Shown here: positions 5,044 through 5,405 of the stretch, in pieces
How the letters are laid out: every line of letters begins with the position of its first letter
Numbering within the stretch: position 1 is the stretch's first letter
NCBI GenBank assembly: GCA_002732645.1
Contig: NVRL01000030.1
Coordinates: 1,351 to 6,755 of the forward strand
Source of the DNA: Sulfurimonas sp.
GTDB lineage: Bacteria > Campylobacterota > Campylobacteria > Campylobacterales > Sulfurimonadaceae
DNA length: 5,405 nt
Direction of reading: 5' to 3'
Position numbers and translations under genes: made by a program
The notes under the pieces: model-generated
What the model was told of the DNA's origin: nothing
The model's database searches: none
Seen by the model: only the letters and a program-made list of their open reading frames with translations

Positions 5044-5405
5044 GTATGTTCAAATACACCGTTAAAGTTCTCTGGCGGCATTTCTACATAGTGTGCACAA
5101 CGATCAATGTAGATGTCGTATATTTTTAGATTACTCTTATGTTCTAAATTATTTAACTCTTTAAATATCACCAGAGCATCTACAAACTTTTCTGCTTTAT
5201 AAAGTTCTATAGCCTCATGATAACGTTCAAGTTCTTCTAAAAGTTCTTCTCTGCTAGAGTAAAAAATAGGCTCTTTCTCATCTCTGTCAAAGTCATGTAT
5301 CTGCCAAATTTCTATAGGTTCTGCTTTACCTTTTACAGTTACTAAATCTAAGAAACGATAAATATATTTTCCTTTTAATTTTTCTTTTGTAAAGTTAGAA
5401 ATATT
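5031..5405 (-). CDS. C-terminal fragment of a class III adenylate/guanylate cyclase-type protein, 5' end outside window
   Basis: The minus-strand frame is open from the right edge to TAG 5031-5033, giving 124 C-terminal residues. The first visible part, KYIYRFLDLVTVKGKAEPI, matches the last strands of class III nucleotide cyclase catalytic domains, where a 'lDlVrVKGK-x-EPv' segment is typical. It continues IEIWQI, then a charged helical part (about residues 48-90) with TPR-like character: LLEELERYHEAIELYKAEKF followed by VDALVIFKEL. It closes with IDRCAHYVEMPPENFNGV and a TTK near the end, resembling the R-C-x3-Y-x3-PP-x-x-(W/F)-(D/N)-GV-x4-TK ending seen in cyclase proteins that have an N-terminal CHASE2 sensor. 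The catalytic metal and base-binding residues, and any sensor or membrane segments, lie outside the window, so activity (cAMP or cGMP) cannot be judged. No start is visible. It converges on the exonuclease gene. Confidence 0.8.
   Translation of the reverse strand, partial: NISNFTKEKLKGKYIYRFLDLVTVKGKAEPIEIWQIHDFDRDEKEPIFYSSREELLEELERYHEAIELYKAEKFVDALVIFKELNNLEHKSNLKIYDIYIDRCAHYVEMPPENFNGVFEHTTKG

Noticed and set aside
1..5405. CRISPR array, tRNA/rRNA, insertion sequence, toxin-antitoxin or phage genes
   Set aside because: I saw no regularly spaced repeats, cloverleaf-like segments, transposase motifs or terminal inverted repeats. All long open frames are accounted for by chromosomal-type genes, with similar composition throughout.

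Overview
The window looks like ordinary chromosomal sequence from an AT-rich bacterium. I favour a member of the Campylobacterota of the Sulfurimonas/Sulfurovum type. The reasons are strong A/T bias, a TTG start, promoters resembling extended -10 elements without clear -35 boxes, and the overall look of the proteins. This assignment is an inference from composition and style, not from a marker gene.

Layout from left to right. (1) Positions 1-203 (+) hold the C-terminal end of a gene cut by the window edge, with a degenerate GGDEF-like motif. (2) Positions 207-1199 (-) encode an enolase-superfamily dipeptide epimerase (L-Ala-D/L-Glu epimerase type) with a complete catalytic set. (3) Positions 1320-2450 (-) encode a polytopic DUF819 membrane protein. 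It lies upstream of the epimerase on the same strand and is probably in the same transcription unit. (4) A 78-bp divergent intergenic region separates it from a plus-strand run. (5) That run starts with an exported DUF4139 protein (2529-3857), followed by a 126-residue protein of unknown function (3880-4260) and a DEDDh 3'-5' exonuclease with an ExoX-like C-terminal domain (4271-5014, TTG start). (6) Positions 5031-5405 (-) hold the C-terminal end of a class III adenylate/guanylate cyclase-type protein, cut by the right edge.

How the genes may work together. The epimerase is expected to act on L-Ala-D-Glu released during cell-wall peptide recycling. The adjacent DUF819 protein is a reasonable candidate for a membrane carrier of a related substrate. 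The unknown 126-residue gene and the exonuclease are tightly coupled, with a 10-bp gap and the Shine-Dalgarno overlapping the upstream stop. They also have a likely promoter of their own that would give an almost leaderless mRNA. Both edge genes resemble nucleotide second-messenger proteins, but nothing in the window connects them.

Both convergent gene junctions (203/207 and 5014/5031) are only a few bases long and carry inverted repeats that include the stop codons. These are candidate bidirectional terminators, although neither has a strong T-tract. I found no tRNA, rRNA, CRISPR array, insertion sequence or phage gene. I do not see an obvious new multi-gene system. The points most worth a second look are the DUF819-epimerase pair, the unknown gene coupled to the exonuclease, and the short regulatory structures between genes.
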